In this document: piece by piece, positions 25,062 through 32,756 of the stretch
How the letters are laid out: every line of letters starts with the position of its first letter
Position numbering within the stretch: position 1 is the stretch's first letter
Source: a virus
Strand: one strand, 5' to 3'
Length of the DNA: 57,595 nucleotides
IMG/VR virus record: IMGVR_UViG_3300037189_024976
Coordinates: 1 to 57,595 of that record
The notes under the pieces: generated by a model
What the model saw: the letters and a program-made list of their open reading frames with translations, nothing else
Told to the model about the DNA's origin: nothing
The model's database searches: none
Translations under genes and position numbers: made by a program

Positions 25062-26422
25062 TGGCTAATAACAGAAGAATAGGCATATACGCACCATTAG
25101 GACCATTATTTACATATGAGTCAACTGGAATTTGGCAAGAAGAAGATTTATATGCATTCACTAAAAGAACTCCAATACAAGATGGATTACAATTTTATAT
25201 AGATCCCAATTTAAGACCTACTAATATTTATGGAACCGATTTAAGTGGCAATGGCAGAAATATTTTAAATTGGAATAATTATTACGGACAACCTGGAGCA
25301 GGTACATATGGTAATGTTTTTAGATTTTTGCCTGGATATAATGCTCTTTTTCAAATTCCAAGTTTTGGATCTTTTTATACACAAGGAACAATATCTTTTT
25401 GGATGAACTCCACAGATGTAAGCAATTATAGAAATCCAATACATTCACATTTTCAAGGGTCAAATGTTGGTTTTAGATTTGAACAAGCTGGAACAACTGG
25501 TTCAAGTGGAACAATGGGAATGTTATTTGGTACTGACGCAGGCACACTAACAAGTCATCAATTTGGCTCCATCTCATCCGACACCTGGTATCAAATTACT
25601 GTAACTTGGAACACATCTACAAACTTAGCTATTGGCTATGTAAATGCATCTCAAGTTTTTAATGAATCTAATACAACATGGCCTACACAAATTCCTTCTC
25701 TTACAGTTGGCAATGGATTTTCTTCAAGTCCAGAAAGATTTTATAGCGGTAGTATTGGAGCAGTAATGCTTTATAATCGTGCACTATCAGCTGCTGAAGT
25801 TGCACAAAACTATTCTGTTTTTAATGGAATATACGGAACTATTTCAACAAATGTTCCAAACACACCAACAATAGGTACTGCTACAAGAACAAGTAATACA
25901 ACGGTAAGTTTATCGTATACAGACTCAGCAATTACAGGCGGAAGATTAATACAAGGACACTATGTTCTTTCTTCTCCAATTACTAATATTACTGTAACGT
26001 CACAAGGCAATCCACTGACAGTAACGGGATCATTTGTACAAGGAACTGCATATCAATTTACAGTAAATGCATATAATCAAAATGGATATAGTACGATGTC
26101 AACAGCATCAAATCAAGTTACCCCTTATGCTGCTGCAGTGACCCCACCTGTTACACCACCTGTTACCCCACCTGTTACCCCACCTGCAGTAACCCCACCT
26201 GTTACACCACCTGCAGTAACCCCACCTGTTACCCCACCTGCAGTAACCCCACCTGTTACCCCACCTGTTACACCACCTGTAACCCCACCTGTTACACCAC
26301 CTGTTACACCACCTGTTACCCCACCTACAGGTTGCGATTGCGTAACCAATTGTTTCAGCAGTGTTACTTGTTGCCGTAGTTGCGGAGGAATTGTTTCTGG
26401 AGGACGTTGCGTAGCTTGTTAA
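25061..26422 (+). CDS. LamG/Fn3 lectin-type fibre protein with VTPP stalk and cysteine-rich tail
   Basis: The 453-residue protein overlaps its predecessor as TAATG. Residues about 35-265 form a concanavalin A-like (LamG) domain: GLQFYIDPNLR, DLSGNGRNI, GTISFWMNS, WYQITVTWNTSTN, YSGSIGAVMLYNRALSAAEV. Residues about 267-357 look like a fibronectin type III domain. Residues 360-422 are 15 VTPP tetrapeptides, three preceded by Ala, forming an extended proline-rich stalk. The last 31 residues hold eight cysteines (CDC, C, CC, C, C, C), probably a disulphide knot or metal site. LamG domains bind glycans, so the protein probably binds a surface sugar. Confidence 0.78.
   Translation: MANNRRIGIYAPLGPLFTYESTGIWQEEDLYAFTKRTPIQDGLQFYIDPNLRPTNIYGTDLSGNGRNILNWNNYYGQPGAGTYGNVFRFLPGYNALFQIPSFGSFYTQGTISFWMNSTDVSNYRNPIHSHFQGSNVGFRFEQAGTTGSSGTMGMLFGTDAGTLTSHQFGSISSDTWYQITVTWNTSTNLAIGYVNASQVFNESNTTWPTQIPSLTVGNGFSSSPERFYSGSIGAVMLYNRALSAAEVAQNYSVFNGIYGTISTNVPNTPTIGTATRTSNTTVSLSYTDSAITGGRLIQGHYVLSSPITNITVTSQGNPLTVTGSFVQGTAYQFTVNAYNQNGYSTMSTASNQVTPYAAAVTPPVTPPVTPPVTPPAVTPPVTPPAVTPPVTPPAVTPPVTPPVTPPVTPPVTPPVTPPVTPPTGCDCVTNCFSSVTCCRSCGGIVSGGRCVAC
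26138..26326 (+). repeat. Tandem 12-bp repeat encoding VTPP
   Basis: Fifteen copies of a 12-bp unit (consensus GTTACCCCACCT, with GTTACACCACCT and GTAACCCCACCT variants) encode VTPP; three copies are preceded by a GCA alanine codon. The reading frame is maintained throughout. Copy number may vary between isolates by slippage. The antisense strand is open only as a by-product of the repeat. Confidence 0.95.
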
Positions 26423-26428
26423 TTGTTC

Positions 26429-26458
26429 TTGACAAAAATAATAAATTACTGATATAAT
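26429..26458 (+). promoter_or_regulatory. Consensus sigma-70-type promoter with extended -10
   Basis: TTGACA (26429-26434), an 18-nt spacer and TGATATAAT (26450-26458) form a near-ideal promoter. The ATG at 26485 follows 26 nt after the -10. This is the only one of the eight extended -10 sites with a full consensus -35. It drives the accessory modification island. Confidence 0.85.
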
Positions 26459-26484
26459 CAGTAAAAGAGATATTGGAGAAAAAA

Positions 26485-26700
26485 ATGATAAGAAAGTTTG
26501 TTTTAGTTATAGACGGAGAAGTTGGTCCAGATTTAACTTTTGAAGATGGTGAGCCAGGTTCAAGCGATAAATATGATCACAATAAAGCATTGGCAGCTGC
26601 TCTTTCTTCAGAACCAACAATTATTGAAATTCCTTATGATTCAGAAGTTCAATCTGGCTGGACTTGGGACGGCACAGAATTTAAAAGACCACAGGCTTAA
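26485..26700 (+). CDS. Small hypothetical acidic protein
   Basis: The ATG at 26485 is preferred to an in-frame TTG at 26473 because GGAG (26475-26478) lies 6 nt before the ATG and would itself be inside the longer reading. The 71-residue protein starts MIRKFVLVIDGEVGPDLTF and ends GWTWDGTEFKRPQA. The final W-x-x-D-G-x-x-F motif resembles C-termini of small fibre-operon proteins of unknown role. It is the first gene after the strongest promoter in the window. No family was recognised. Confidence 0.55.
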   Translation: MIRKFVLVIDGEVGPDLTFEDGEPGSSDKYDHNKALAAALSSEPTIIEIPYDSEVQSGWTWDGTEFKRPQA

Positions 26701-26703
26701 TAA

Positions 26704-26946
26704 ATGTCAGAAGAAAAACTAACACCTTGGCAACAATATAAAAAAAATCTTGGTGACACAAGGCCATGGGATTTAATAAATCCAAAAACAGAATGGGCTT
26801 TGCCTATTGTTGCAGAAAATAGAATGAAAATATGTAATTCATGTCCAGAATTAATATCTTTATCAAAACAATGCAAAAAGTGTGGTTGTTTTATGCCTTC
26901 AAAAACTAAACTTGCAGAAGCTTCATGTCCTTTAGGAAAGTGGTAG
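26704..26946 (+). CDS. Small cysteine-rich zinc-binding-like protein (DUF6171-like)
   Basis: This 80-residue protein has six cysteines: Cys44 and Cys47 (CNSC), Cys57, Cys60 and Cys62 (CKKCGC) and Cys75 (CPLGKW). Phage proteins with the layout RMKICNSCPE, then QCKKCGCFM, then a final CPLGKW are common and usually listed as DUF6171. A zinc or Fe-S site is likely. The N-terminus is rich in Trp, Lys and Glu. It lies 3 nt after the previous stop and 5 nt before the glycosyltransferase. The function is unknown. Confidence 0.7.
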   Translation: MSEEKLTPWQQYKKNLGDTRPWDLINPKTEWALPIVAENRMKICNSCPELISLSKQCKKCGCFMPSKTKLAEASCPLGKW

Positions 26947-26951
26947 TGTAA

Positions 26952-27941
26952 ATGTCAAAAATAATAATATCTATAATAGCTTATAAAGAAAAAGATTTAA
27001 AAGGAACAGTTTTAAGTGCATATAATAATGCTAAAAACAAAGAAAATTTATATTTTTCTATTGTTGAAGAAGATGAAGAAAGCAATTATTCAGATCTTAG
27101 CTTTATCCCAGAAAATCAAATTGTATATAGAAAGTTTGATTTGTCTGAATATAGAGGTATTTTGTGGGCAAGAAATTTAACAACTAAAGTTGATTTTGAT
27201 TATGATTACATACTTTATATTTGTGGTCATACACTTTTTGCAGAAAATTGGGATGAAACATGCCTTTATGAATACAAAAAAGCTTTATTAAAATCTGAAA
27301 AACCAATCATTACATATTGTGGTCCAGATTATGAAGTTGCAGAAGATGGATCTATTAAAATACATGATACACAATTAAATATAGAAGAAAACTTATATCA
27401 CCCACAAATATCTGAAGGATTTATTCCAGGTTTTTGGTTTCCAAACTCTACTCATCCTCCAAAAGATGGTGATGTTCATGAAGGATATTGGGTTCATTTT
27501 ACTTGGTGTTTTGCGGATAAATCTTTTGTTCAAGAAGTACCGCTTGATCCAGAAATGAATTTTAATGGAGAAGAACCTTATGTAACAGTACAAGCATGGT
27601 GCAGGGGCTGGAGATTTTTTGTAACACCTGAAATTCTATACTGGCACAATACAGTAAAGAAATATCCAGGAGAAGAAAAACCAAGATACCTTACTCACAG
27701 ACCGTGGATGGATAAAAATAAAAAAGATTATTGGAATAATTCAGATCAATCTATGATTAAATTAAACTTACTGCTGTCTGGAAATCTTAAAGGAATTTAT
27801 GGGGACATATCAAAAGAACAGGTTGTAGAATTTTGTTTAGCTAGTGGTATGGATGTTAAATATACAGAGTATAACCCTGAATATCATAAAACAGAAGGTT
27901 ATCAACACTGCGTATATCATAGAAATGAAGATCCAGTTTAA
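26952..27941 (+). CDS. Glycosyltransferase, GlcNAc-transferase (GT2-fold) type
   Basis: The 329-residue protein starts with a GT-A nucleotide-binding pattern (IIISIIAYKEKDLKGTVLSA). The middle contains WARNLT and DYDYILYICGHTLFAENWDE. A later region has HFTWCFADKSFVQEVPLDP, FNGEEPYVTVQAWCRGW and TPEILYWHN, as in the GlcNAc-transferase family found in phages and protists. The classical DxD is modified to a DYDYI stretch and a CGHT loop. It is cytoplasmic, with no membrane segment. It is followed directly by an SGNH-like enzyme (TAAATG junction), which suggests a sugar-decoration pathway. Acceptor and donor are unknown. Confidence 0.75.
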   Translation: MSKIIISIIAYKEKDLKGTVLSAYNNAKNKENLYFSIVEEDEESNYSDLSFIPENQIVYRKFDLSEYRGILWARNLTTKVDFDYDYILYICGHTLFAENWDETCLYEYKKALLKSEKPIITYCGPDYEVAEDGSIKIHDTQLNIEENLYHPQISEGFIPGFWFPNSTHPPKDGDVHEGYWVHFTWCFADKSFVQEVPLDPEMNFNGEEPYVTVQAWCRGWRFFVTPEILYWHNTVKKYPGEEKPRYLTHRPWMDKNKKDYWNNSDQSMIKLNLLLSGNLKGIYGDISKEQVVEFCLASGMDVKYTEYNPEYHKTEGYQHCVYHRNEDPV

Positions 27942-28862
27942 ATGATATTGGATGGATTATCTGATGAAGATATCCAATTTTTTGGATCAAATAATTTTTT
28001 TCAATTTGGTTTTAAATCTAGATTTGGTTTTGAAACTATTAGGGAAGATAATCTTTTTATAGCAAGTCCAAATATAGAATATAAATACAATAGCATGGGA
28101 TATCGGTCTCAAGAATTTTCACCAAAATGTAATATTTTAATATCTGGGTGTTCACATTCTTTTGGATTAGGAGTTCCTCAAAATGAAACTTGGGCTGATA
28201 TTTTATCAAAAAATATAAATAGTGAATATCAAAATATTTCTGTAGTAGGCGGAGCAATTAATACTATTGTGCAAAATATTTTTGCTTATATTAAAAAATT
28301 TGGAAATCCAAAAAATATTTTTATTCTTTTTCCAGATTTAAATAGAATACATTTACCAAACATCAATAATATTTTAAATAATGAAAATTATTTTGGGTTT
28401 AATTTTGCATATGCAAATGAATTTGGATCAGATGTAGCATCAGAAAGACCTAAATTTTCTAAAATTCCTCATAAAATAAGTGATGTATTTCCAAATGAAT
28501 CAATCTTATATATAAATTGTCATTCAATATTAAATTTAGAAATGTATTGTAAAGAAGCTGGGATTAACTTAATATATTCTATTTGGGGCAAAAATTCAAT
28601 TAATATTATTAAAAAAATTAAAGAAAAAAACAAACAATCATTTTTAAATTTTATAGAAGTTGATATTTATAAATTTAAAAGATATAACAGTCTAGAAAAA
28701 ACTAATATAGATGATCCAGAATGTCATCAAGAGTATAAAGATATTTGGGGAGAAAGATATTTTTATGCGGAAGATCATTATAAAAATTATATTGGTCATT
28801 TTAATTCACACATGCATATGCATATTGCTGAATCTTTTTTAAAGGAAAATAATGATTACTAA
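27942..28862 (+). CDS. SGNH/GDSL-like hydrolase or acyltransferase
   Basis: This 306-residue protein has an SGNH block I variant ILISGCSHSFG, with Ser71 as candidate nucleophile. It has a GGAINTI segment in the place of block II and ends with HFNSHMHMHIAESFL, which may supply the catalytic His and an acidic or Asn partner. The family removes or transfers acyl groups on sugars. The gene is markedly more AT-rich than its neighbours, with many AAA, AAT and ATT codons, which suggests separate acquisition. It is flanked by a glycosyltransferase and a carbamoyltransferase. The fold assignment rests on short motifs. Confidence 0.6.
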   Translation: MILDGLSDEDIQFFGSNNFFQFGFKSRFGFETIREDNLFIASPNIEYKYNSMGYRSQEFSPKCNILISGCSHSFGLGVPQNETWADILSKNINSEYQNISVVGGAINTIVQNIFAYIKKFGNPKNIFILFPDLNRIHLPNINNILNNENYFGFNFAYANEFGSDVASERPKFSKIPHKISDVFPNESILYINCHSILNLEMYCKEAGINLIYSIWGKNSINIIKKIKEKNKQSFLNFIEVDIYKFKRYNSLEKTNIDDPECHQEYKDIWGERYFYAEDHYKNYIGHFNSHMHMHIAESFLKENNDY

Positions 28863-28938
28863 TATAAAATATTATTTAGAAAAAATTATTAGAAAAATTT
28901 TTAAAAAAAATAAAAATAAGAAAGATTATATATATTAA
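28852..28938 (+). CDS. Very small basic peptide gene (28 residues)
   Basis: A short frame starts at ATG 28852, preceded by AAAGGAAAA, overlaps the end of the SGNH-like gene by 11 nt, and ends at TAA 28936-28938. Its last base is the first base of the next ATG (TAATG). The peptide begins MITNIKYYLEKIIRKIF and continues with a run rich in Lys and Asn. It fills the gap between two coupled genes and may mainly keep ribosomes flowing to the carbamoyltransferase. It could also be the decayed end of a longer gene. Confidence 0.4.
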   Translation: MITNIKYYLEKIIRKIFKKNKNKKDYIY

Positions 28939-30362
28939 TGATTATTTTAGGAATTAATGAAACATCTCATGATGCCTCTGTTTCTTTAATTAAAGATAGC
29001 AAAATTCTTTTTGCTGGTCATGCTGAAAGATATAGTAAAGAAAAAAATGACTGGTATGTTAATAATAGTTTAATTAGTGATGCTTTGCAGTATGGGGTAC
29101 CTGATGCCATAGCTTATTACGAAAAACCTTTTTTGAAAGCCTCCAGACTGTTTTTAAAAGGTGGATCTGGTGACTGGAAGCCAAGATTTAATATAAAAGA
29201 AATACCTAGAAAATCCTTTAGCCATCATTATTCTCATGCTGCTGCAGGATATTATACAAGCTCTTTTAATGATGCTGTTATTGTTGTTCTTGATTCTATT
29301 GGCGAATACAATACTTCCACAATATGGGTTGGTGAGGGGAATAAAATAAGGTTGAAATATAAGCAAAACTACCCAGTTAGTTTTGGATTATTTTATTCTG
29401 CATTTACAAAACTAATCGGACTTATGCCCAACCAGGAAGAATATATTATGATGGGGATGGCTGCATATGGAGATTGGAAAAAATACTATAGAAAAGTTGA
29501 TGACTATTTTCCTTCCTATACAAAACAAAAATATAACTTTCATAAAGGAATTACTGATTGGGGATGGATTGAATCTGAGCAAGATAAATTTGATATAGCA
29601 GCAGCAGTTCAAGTTGTGTACCAACAAAGACTTAATGATTTTATGCACATGGCATATTCAATAACTGGTAAAAAGAATTTGGTATTTATGGGTGGATGTG
29701 CACTCAACTCATCAGCCAACACATTACTATGGAATATATTTGATATGATTTGGATTATGCCAAACCCAGGCGATGCGGGTAGCTCTTTAGGAGCAGCAGC
29801 AGCATTATACGGAAGACATTTGGACTGGAAGACACCTTATCTTGGCTATGATCTTAAGGGTGAATATCCAGTTGACAAAATAATTGACGGTATATTAAAA
29901 GATGGGGTTGTAGCGGTAGCAACAGGTAGAGCAGAGTATGGCCCTAGGGCTCTTGGCAACAGAAGTATATTAGCAGATCCTAGAAACACATCTATTAAAG
30001 ATAAAGTTAATCTAATTAAACAAAGAGAGCTTTTTAGACCATTTGCACCAGTTGTTATGGAAGAGTTTGCAGATAAATGGTTTGATATGGACTTTGCCTC
30101 TCCGTATATGCAATACACAGTTAAATGTTTAAAACCAGATTTAATCCCCGCCGTTGTTCATAAAGATGGGACTTCAAGAGTTCAAACTGTAAATAAAAAT
30201 CAACACTCAGGGCTTTATTCCGTATTGTCTGAATGGTATAAATTAACTGGTATCCCAGTTCTTTTGAATACTAGTTTAAACATAAAAGGTCAACCAATGA
30301 TTAATGATATTTATGATGTAAAGGCGTGGGAAAAACAATATAATTGTAAAATACTTATGTGA
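28938..30362 (+). CDS. Carbamoyltransferase of the NodU/CmcH/TobZ family
   Basis: The 474-residue protein starts with MIILGINETSHDASVSL, the nucleotide-binding start of this family. It has the metal-binding HHYSHAAAGYY near residue 93, FMGGCALNSSAN near residue 250, and the C-terminal-domain signature ATGRAEYGPRALGNRSILADPR near residues 327-348. The end (LLNTSLNIKGQPM) is typical but finishes somewhat earlier than cellular relatives. The family transfers a carbamoyl group from carbamoyl phosphate via an adenylate to hydroxyls of sugars or secondary metabolites. Its TGA stop forms part of the next extended -10. It sits with a glycosyltransferase and an SGNH-like enzyme, so the target is probably a sugar. 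Confidence 0.9.
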   Translation: MIILGINETSHDASVSLIKDSKILFAGHAERYSKEKNDWYVNNSLISDALQYGVPDAIAYYEKPFLKASRLFLKGGSGDWKPRFNIKEIPRKSFSHHYSHAAAGYYTSSFNDAVIVVLDSIGEYNTSTIWVGEGNKIRLKYKQNYPVSFGLFYSAFTKLIGLMPNQEEYIMMGMAAYGDWKKYYRKVDDYFPSYTKQKYNFHKGITDWGWIESEQDKFDIAAAVQVVYQQRLNDFMHMAYSITGKKNLVFMGGCALNSSANTLLWNIFDMIWIMPNPGDAGSSLGAAAALYGRHLDWKTPYLGYDLKGEYPVDKIIDGILKDGVVAVATGRAEYGPRALGNRSILADPRNTSIKDKVNLIKQRELFRPFAPVVMEEFADKWFDMDFASPYMQYTVKCLKPDLIPAVVHKDGTSRVQTVNKNQHSGLYSVLSEWYKLTGIPVLLNTSLNIKGQPMINDIYDVKAWEKQYNCKILM

Positions 30363-30368
30363 TATAAT
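30360..30368 (+). promoter_or_regulatory. Extended -10 promoter element TGATATAAT
   Basis: The element overlaps the TGA stop of the carbamoyltransferase, as at 598. The ATG at 30391 is 22 nt downstream, after AGGAG (30380-30384). No good -35 is seen at standard spacing. Confidence 0.6.
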
Positions 30369-30390
30369 AGAAAAAAGCCTAGGAGTAAAA

Positions 30391-30966
30391 ATGACAATAG
30401 ATTTATCTGAAATAGATAAAGCAAGACAAGAAAATAGAATACATATATTTAAAAATCCATTTCCAGAACTCCCATCTTGGGATACAATTTTAAATGTTAT
30501 TGCAAGTTATGTAGAAACGGATATAGAAAAGTTTCCAGATAGATCGTATTTAGATACAGAAAATTTAGATGAAGAGTATTTAAGCTTTAAGCTCAAGTGT
30601 AGATTTTGGTCAAGGTTAGCTTTTCAGCTATTTGATCCAGAGGATCTTTACATGAAAGTAATACCAGAATTAAAACCAGTCACAGAATGGGGATTATCTG
30701 TGTATCCAAGTGATATATATACTAATAACTTTGCATTGATAACATTTATGAAAAATAGAGGTGTAGTTGGAAAAAACCACAGAGATTTGGTTGATCAATT
30801 TCAATGGGTTATTAAGGGAGAAATGATTTGGCGAACAGGTGAAAATTTAGAAAATGAATATCATGTTACTGAAGGAGATTTTATTTTTGTTCCGAAGCTT
30901 CTAGCTCATGAAGTAGAAACTTTTAAAGCTCCAAGAGCTTGCATTAACCTAGCGATTAGAAATTAA
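30391..30966 (+). CDS. Cupin-fold protein
   Basis: This 191-residue protein has a helical N-terminal half (DTILNVIASYVETDIEKFPD) and a C-terminal cupin pattern. The pattern includes GKNHRDLVDQFQWVIKGE with His130, then TEGDFIFVPKLLAHEVETF with His173, and a closing strand CINLAIRN. The two histidines sit where cupin metal ligands are expected. Cupins include sugar epimerases, dioxygenases and binding proteins, so the reaction is open. It is the first gene after the 30360 promoter and precedes a 2-oxoglutarate oxygenase by 10 nt. Confidence 0.65.
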   Translation: MTIDLSEIDKARQENRIHIFKNPFPELPSWDTILNVIASYVETDIEKFPDRSYLDTENLDEEYLSFKLKCRFWSRLAFQLFDPEDLYMKVIPELKPVTEWGLSVYPSDIYTNNFALITFMKNRGVVGKNHRDLVDQFQWVIKGEMIWRTGENLENEYHVTEGDFIFVPKLLAHEVETFKAPRACINLAIRN

Positions 30967-30976
30967 TTATATACAT

Positions 30977-31573
30977 ATGGATATTGAAAAAACTATATTG
31001 GCACCAGGAATAATTTTGTACAAAGCAAAAAAAGAAGAAGCAGATTACCTACTAAGTTTAGTAGAACCCACCCTAGGATCAAGTTGGACTCCAGCAATGG
31101 GCGTAAATACAGAAAGTTATTCTGATGAAATTGTTCCATCAAGAAGTTGTTTTAATTCTGCATTATCAGAAAATAATAATAATGATGCGTTAGATATGCT
31201 ATATGAAGGAATAAATAATTGGATTGAACCAAAAATTAATGATTATGCAATTAATTATCATGTAGAAAAAATACAAAAAGGGCCATATATTTTTCTTAAA
31301 TATCAAAATAATGATAAATTTGATTGGCATATTGATGATGGTAAAAAGTTTCCACGTACAGTTTCTGTAAGTGCATATCTTAATGATAATTATGAAGGCG
31401 GAGAATTTGAATTTCAGCATTTTGGCATAAGTCATAAACCAGAAGCTGGAGATATTATAGTATTTAGTTCATCATTCCCATATCTTCATCGTGTAAAACC
31501 AGTGACATCTGGAACACGATACGCAGTAGTCAATTGGTATCGTTATGATGGATACCCAGCTATGTTTGAATAG
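30977..31573 (+). CDS. 2-oxoglutarate/Fe(II)-dependent oxygenase, prolyl 4-hydroxylase-like
   Basis: The 198-residue protein carries the complete iron triad: His118 and Asp120 (WHIDDG) and His171 (YLHRV), with Arg181 (SGTRYAVV) placed to bind 2-oxoglutarate. Flanking segments YIFLKYQNNDKF, VSAYLNDNYEGGEFEF and AGDIIVFSSSFPYLHRV are standard for the P4Hc fold. Family members hydroxylate prolines, other residues or small substrates using oxygen. Phage copies are common in aquatic phages and their targets are mostly unknown. The nearby VTPP-rich fibre is one possible substrate, which is speculation. It is cytoplasmic. Confidence 0.85.
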   Translation: MDIEKTILAPGIILYKAKKEEADYLLSLVEPTLGSSWTPAMGVNTESYSDEIVPSRSCFNSALSENNNNDALDMLYEGINNWIEPKINDYAINYHVEKIQKGPYIFLKYQNNDKFDWHIDDGKKFPRTVSVSAYLNDNYEGGEFEFQHFGISHKPEAGDIIVFSSSFPYLHRVKPVTSGTRYAVVNWYRYDGYPAMFE

Positions 31574-31608
31574 CAATAAATTATTTAGAAAAAAACAAGG
31601 AGAAAAAT

Positions 31609-32358
31609 ATGGGAAGTCCATATATTAATGATATAGGGTATGAAGTACCAGAAAATAAAATTCTTATTGTGCCAAACGCAGTTAATGCTATAACATATTT
31701 TGAAGAAATTATAGATCCATTAAAAGGTAAGGCAAAAAGAGAATGGTTCGATGCACATGCATATTATTGCCTTCCATTAACTATAGGAAATCAATATGGA
31801 TTTTTAATTAAATCTATGAGAGACTTTGACATTATTTGGGGTGGCACAACTAAAGATGCAGAAATAACTTTTTTAAACAATGATAATGAAGAAAAACAAT
31901 ATATAAAAAATGGTTTTGGAAGTGGAATAGTTACTATTCAAAATAATTTTGCTCTTAAAACTCCTCCAAATATTAATATTATGACTATACAACCACCAAA
32001 TTTATTTATTCCTGGATGTATTGCTTTAACTGGGGTCATAGAATGCGACAATATAAGAAGGGATTTTACTTTTAATTTTAAAGTAACGGTGCCAAATATT
32101 GTTATTTCTGTAAGAAAAGGTGACCCTTTAGGTGCTTTTATTCCTATACCAAGAAATTTTGTTGAAAAATTTTCTGTAGAAAAAGTAGAAAATTATTTTA
32201 ATGATGATTTAATACAAAAAGAAAATGAGGAGTCTCAAAGACTTTCTACAGAAAGAGTAACGGTGGATTTAGAAAAAAATCATCAATCTGGAAGAAGATA
32301 TTTTAAGGGTGTACATACGGATGAAACTAAGTACGTTAATCATCAAAAAAATATGTAA
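31609..32358 (+). CDS. DUF6065-like protein of the modification island
   Basis: This 249-residue protein follows an AAGGAG ribosome-binding site. It has REWFDAHAYYCLPLTIGNQY near residue 44, DFDIIWGGTTKDAEITF near residue 72, TIQPPNLFIPGCI near residue 125 and VRKGDPLGAFIPIPRNF near residue 170. The C-terminus is charged and probably helical. The pattern agrees with the DUF6065 family of phages and bacteria, whose function is not established. It closes the modification island; head genes begin 60 nt later. Confidence 0.6.
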   Translation: MGSPYINDIGYEVPENKILIVPNAVNAITYFEEIIDPLKGKAKREWFDAHAYYCLPLTIGNQYGFLIKSMRDFDIIWGGTTKDAEITFLNNDNEEKQYIKNGFGSGIVTIQNNFALKTPPNINIMTIQPPNLFIPGCIALTGVIECDNIRRDFTFNFKVTVPNIVISVRKGDPLGAFIPIPRNFVEKFSVEKVENYFNDDLIQKENEESQRLSTERVTVDLEKNHQSGRRYFKGVHTDETKYVNHQKNM

Positions 32359-32402
32359 GATGGCAGTCTTAAGTACATTTATTAGGCTTTAGTTGATAGA
32401 AA

Positions 32403-32411
32403 TGGTATTAT
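32403..32411 (+). promoter_or_regulatory. Weak extended -10-like element TGGTATTAT
   Basis: TGGTATTAT differs from the recurring TGNTATAAT by one base and lies in the 59-nt gap before the head module. It is only 6 nt from the start codon at 32418 (15 nt from an alternative ATG at 32427). The same nonamer occurs before the protease gene (34377-34385). Evidence is modest. Confidence 0.3.
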
Positions 32412-32417
32412 AACGTT

Positions 32418-32756
32418 ATGGGAAAAATGAAAATCACCCCAATTGATGAAGTTAACTGGGGATTATATATGTGGCAGATGCCAGACGAATCTCTGGTTAT
32501 GGATGATGAAGGTGGACACCTTTGCATCCCGTCGCTTAAAGGCGACATTCGTCAGATACAAAAGCTTAGAAGAGCTGCAAGAGAATATGGTGTTGATGAA
32601 GGTCAGCCTATTTTTTTTGCAGGACACAGACAGGTAACTGATGAAGAATTAGTTGAGCAAAGACAAAGAGCAGATCTAGGACTTGTTCCAGATCCACAAG
32701 ACTTACCAGCAATGATGGAATTTATTAAAGAACAAAGGGAAATGGGTATAGCGTAA
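32418..32756 (+). CDS. Conserved small phage protein upstream of portal
   Basis: This 112-residue acidic protein contains IDEVNWGLYMWQMPDESLVM, DDEGGHLCIPSLKGDIRQIQ, GVDEGQPIFFAGHRQVTDEE and QRADLGLVPDPQDLPAM. I recall similar proteins just before portal genes in actinobacteriophages, without a known role. ATG 32418 or ATG 32427 could be the start; the latter is preceded by GGGAAA. It overlaps the portal start as TAATG and so is coupled to it. A head-assembly role is inferred from position. It is not a terminase: no Walker motif or nuclease motif is present. Confidence 0.6.
   Translation: MGKMKITPIDEVNWGLYMWQMPDESLVMDDEGGHLCIPSLKGDIRQIQKLRRAAREYGVDEGQPIFFAGHRQVTDEELVEQRQRADLGLVPDPQDLPAMMEFIKEQREMGIA

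Noticed and set aside
26138-26326. Possible CRISPR-like or satellite array
   Set aside because: The 12-bp units are contiguous, have no spacers, and encode an in-frame VTPP stalk.
26125-26349. Antisense open frame encoding Val-Thr-Gly-Gly repeats
   Set aside because: It is the complement of the VTPP-coding repeat, which lacks stop codons on either strand. It has no ribosome-binding site and no independent support.
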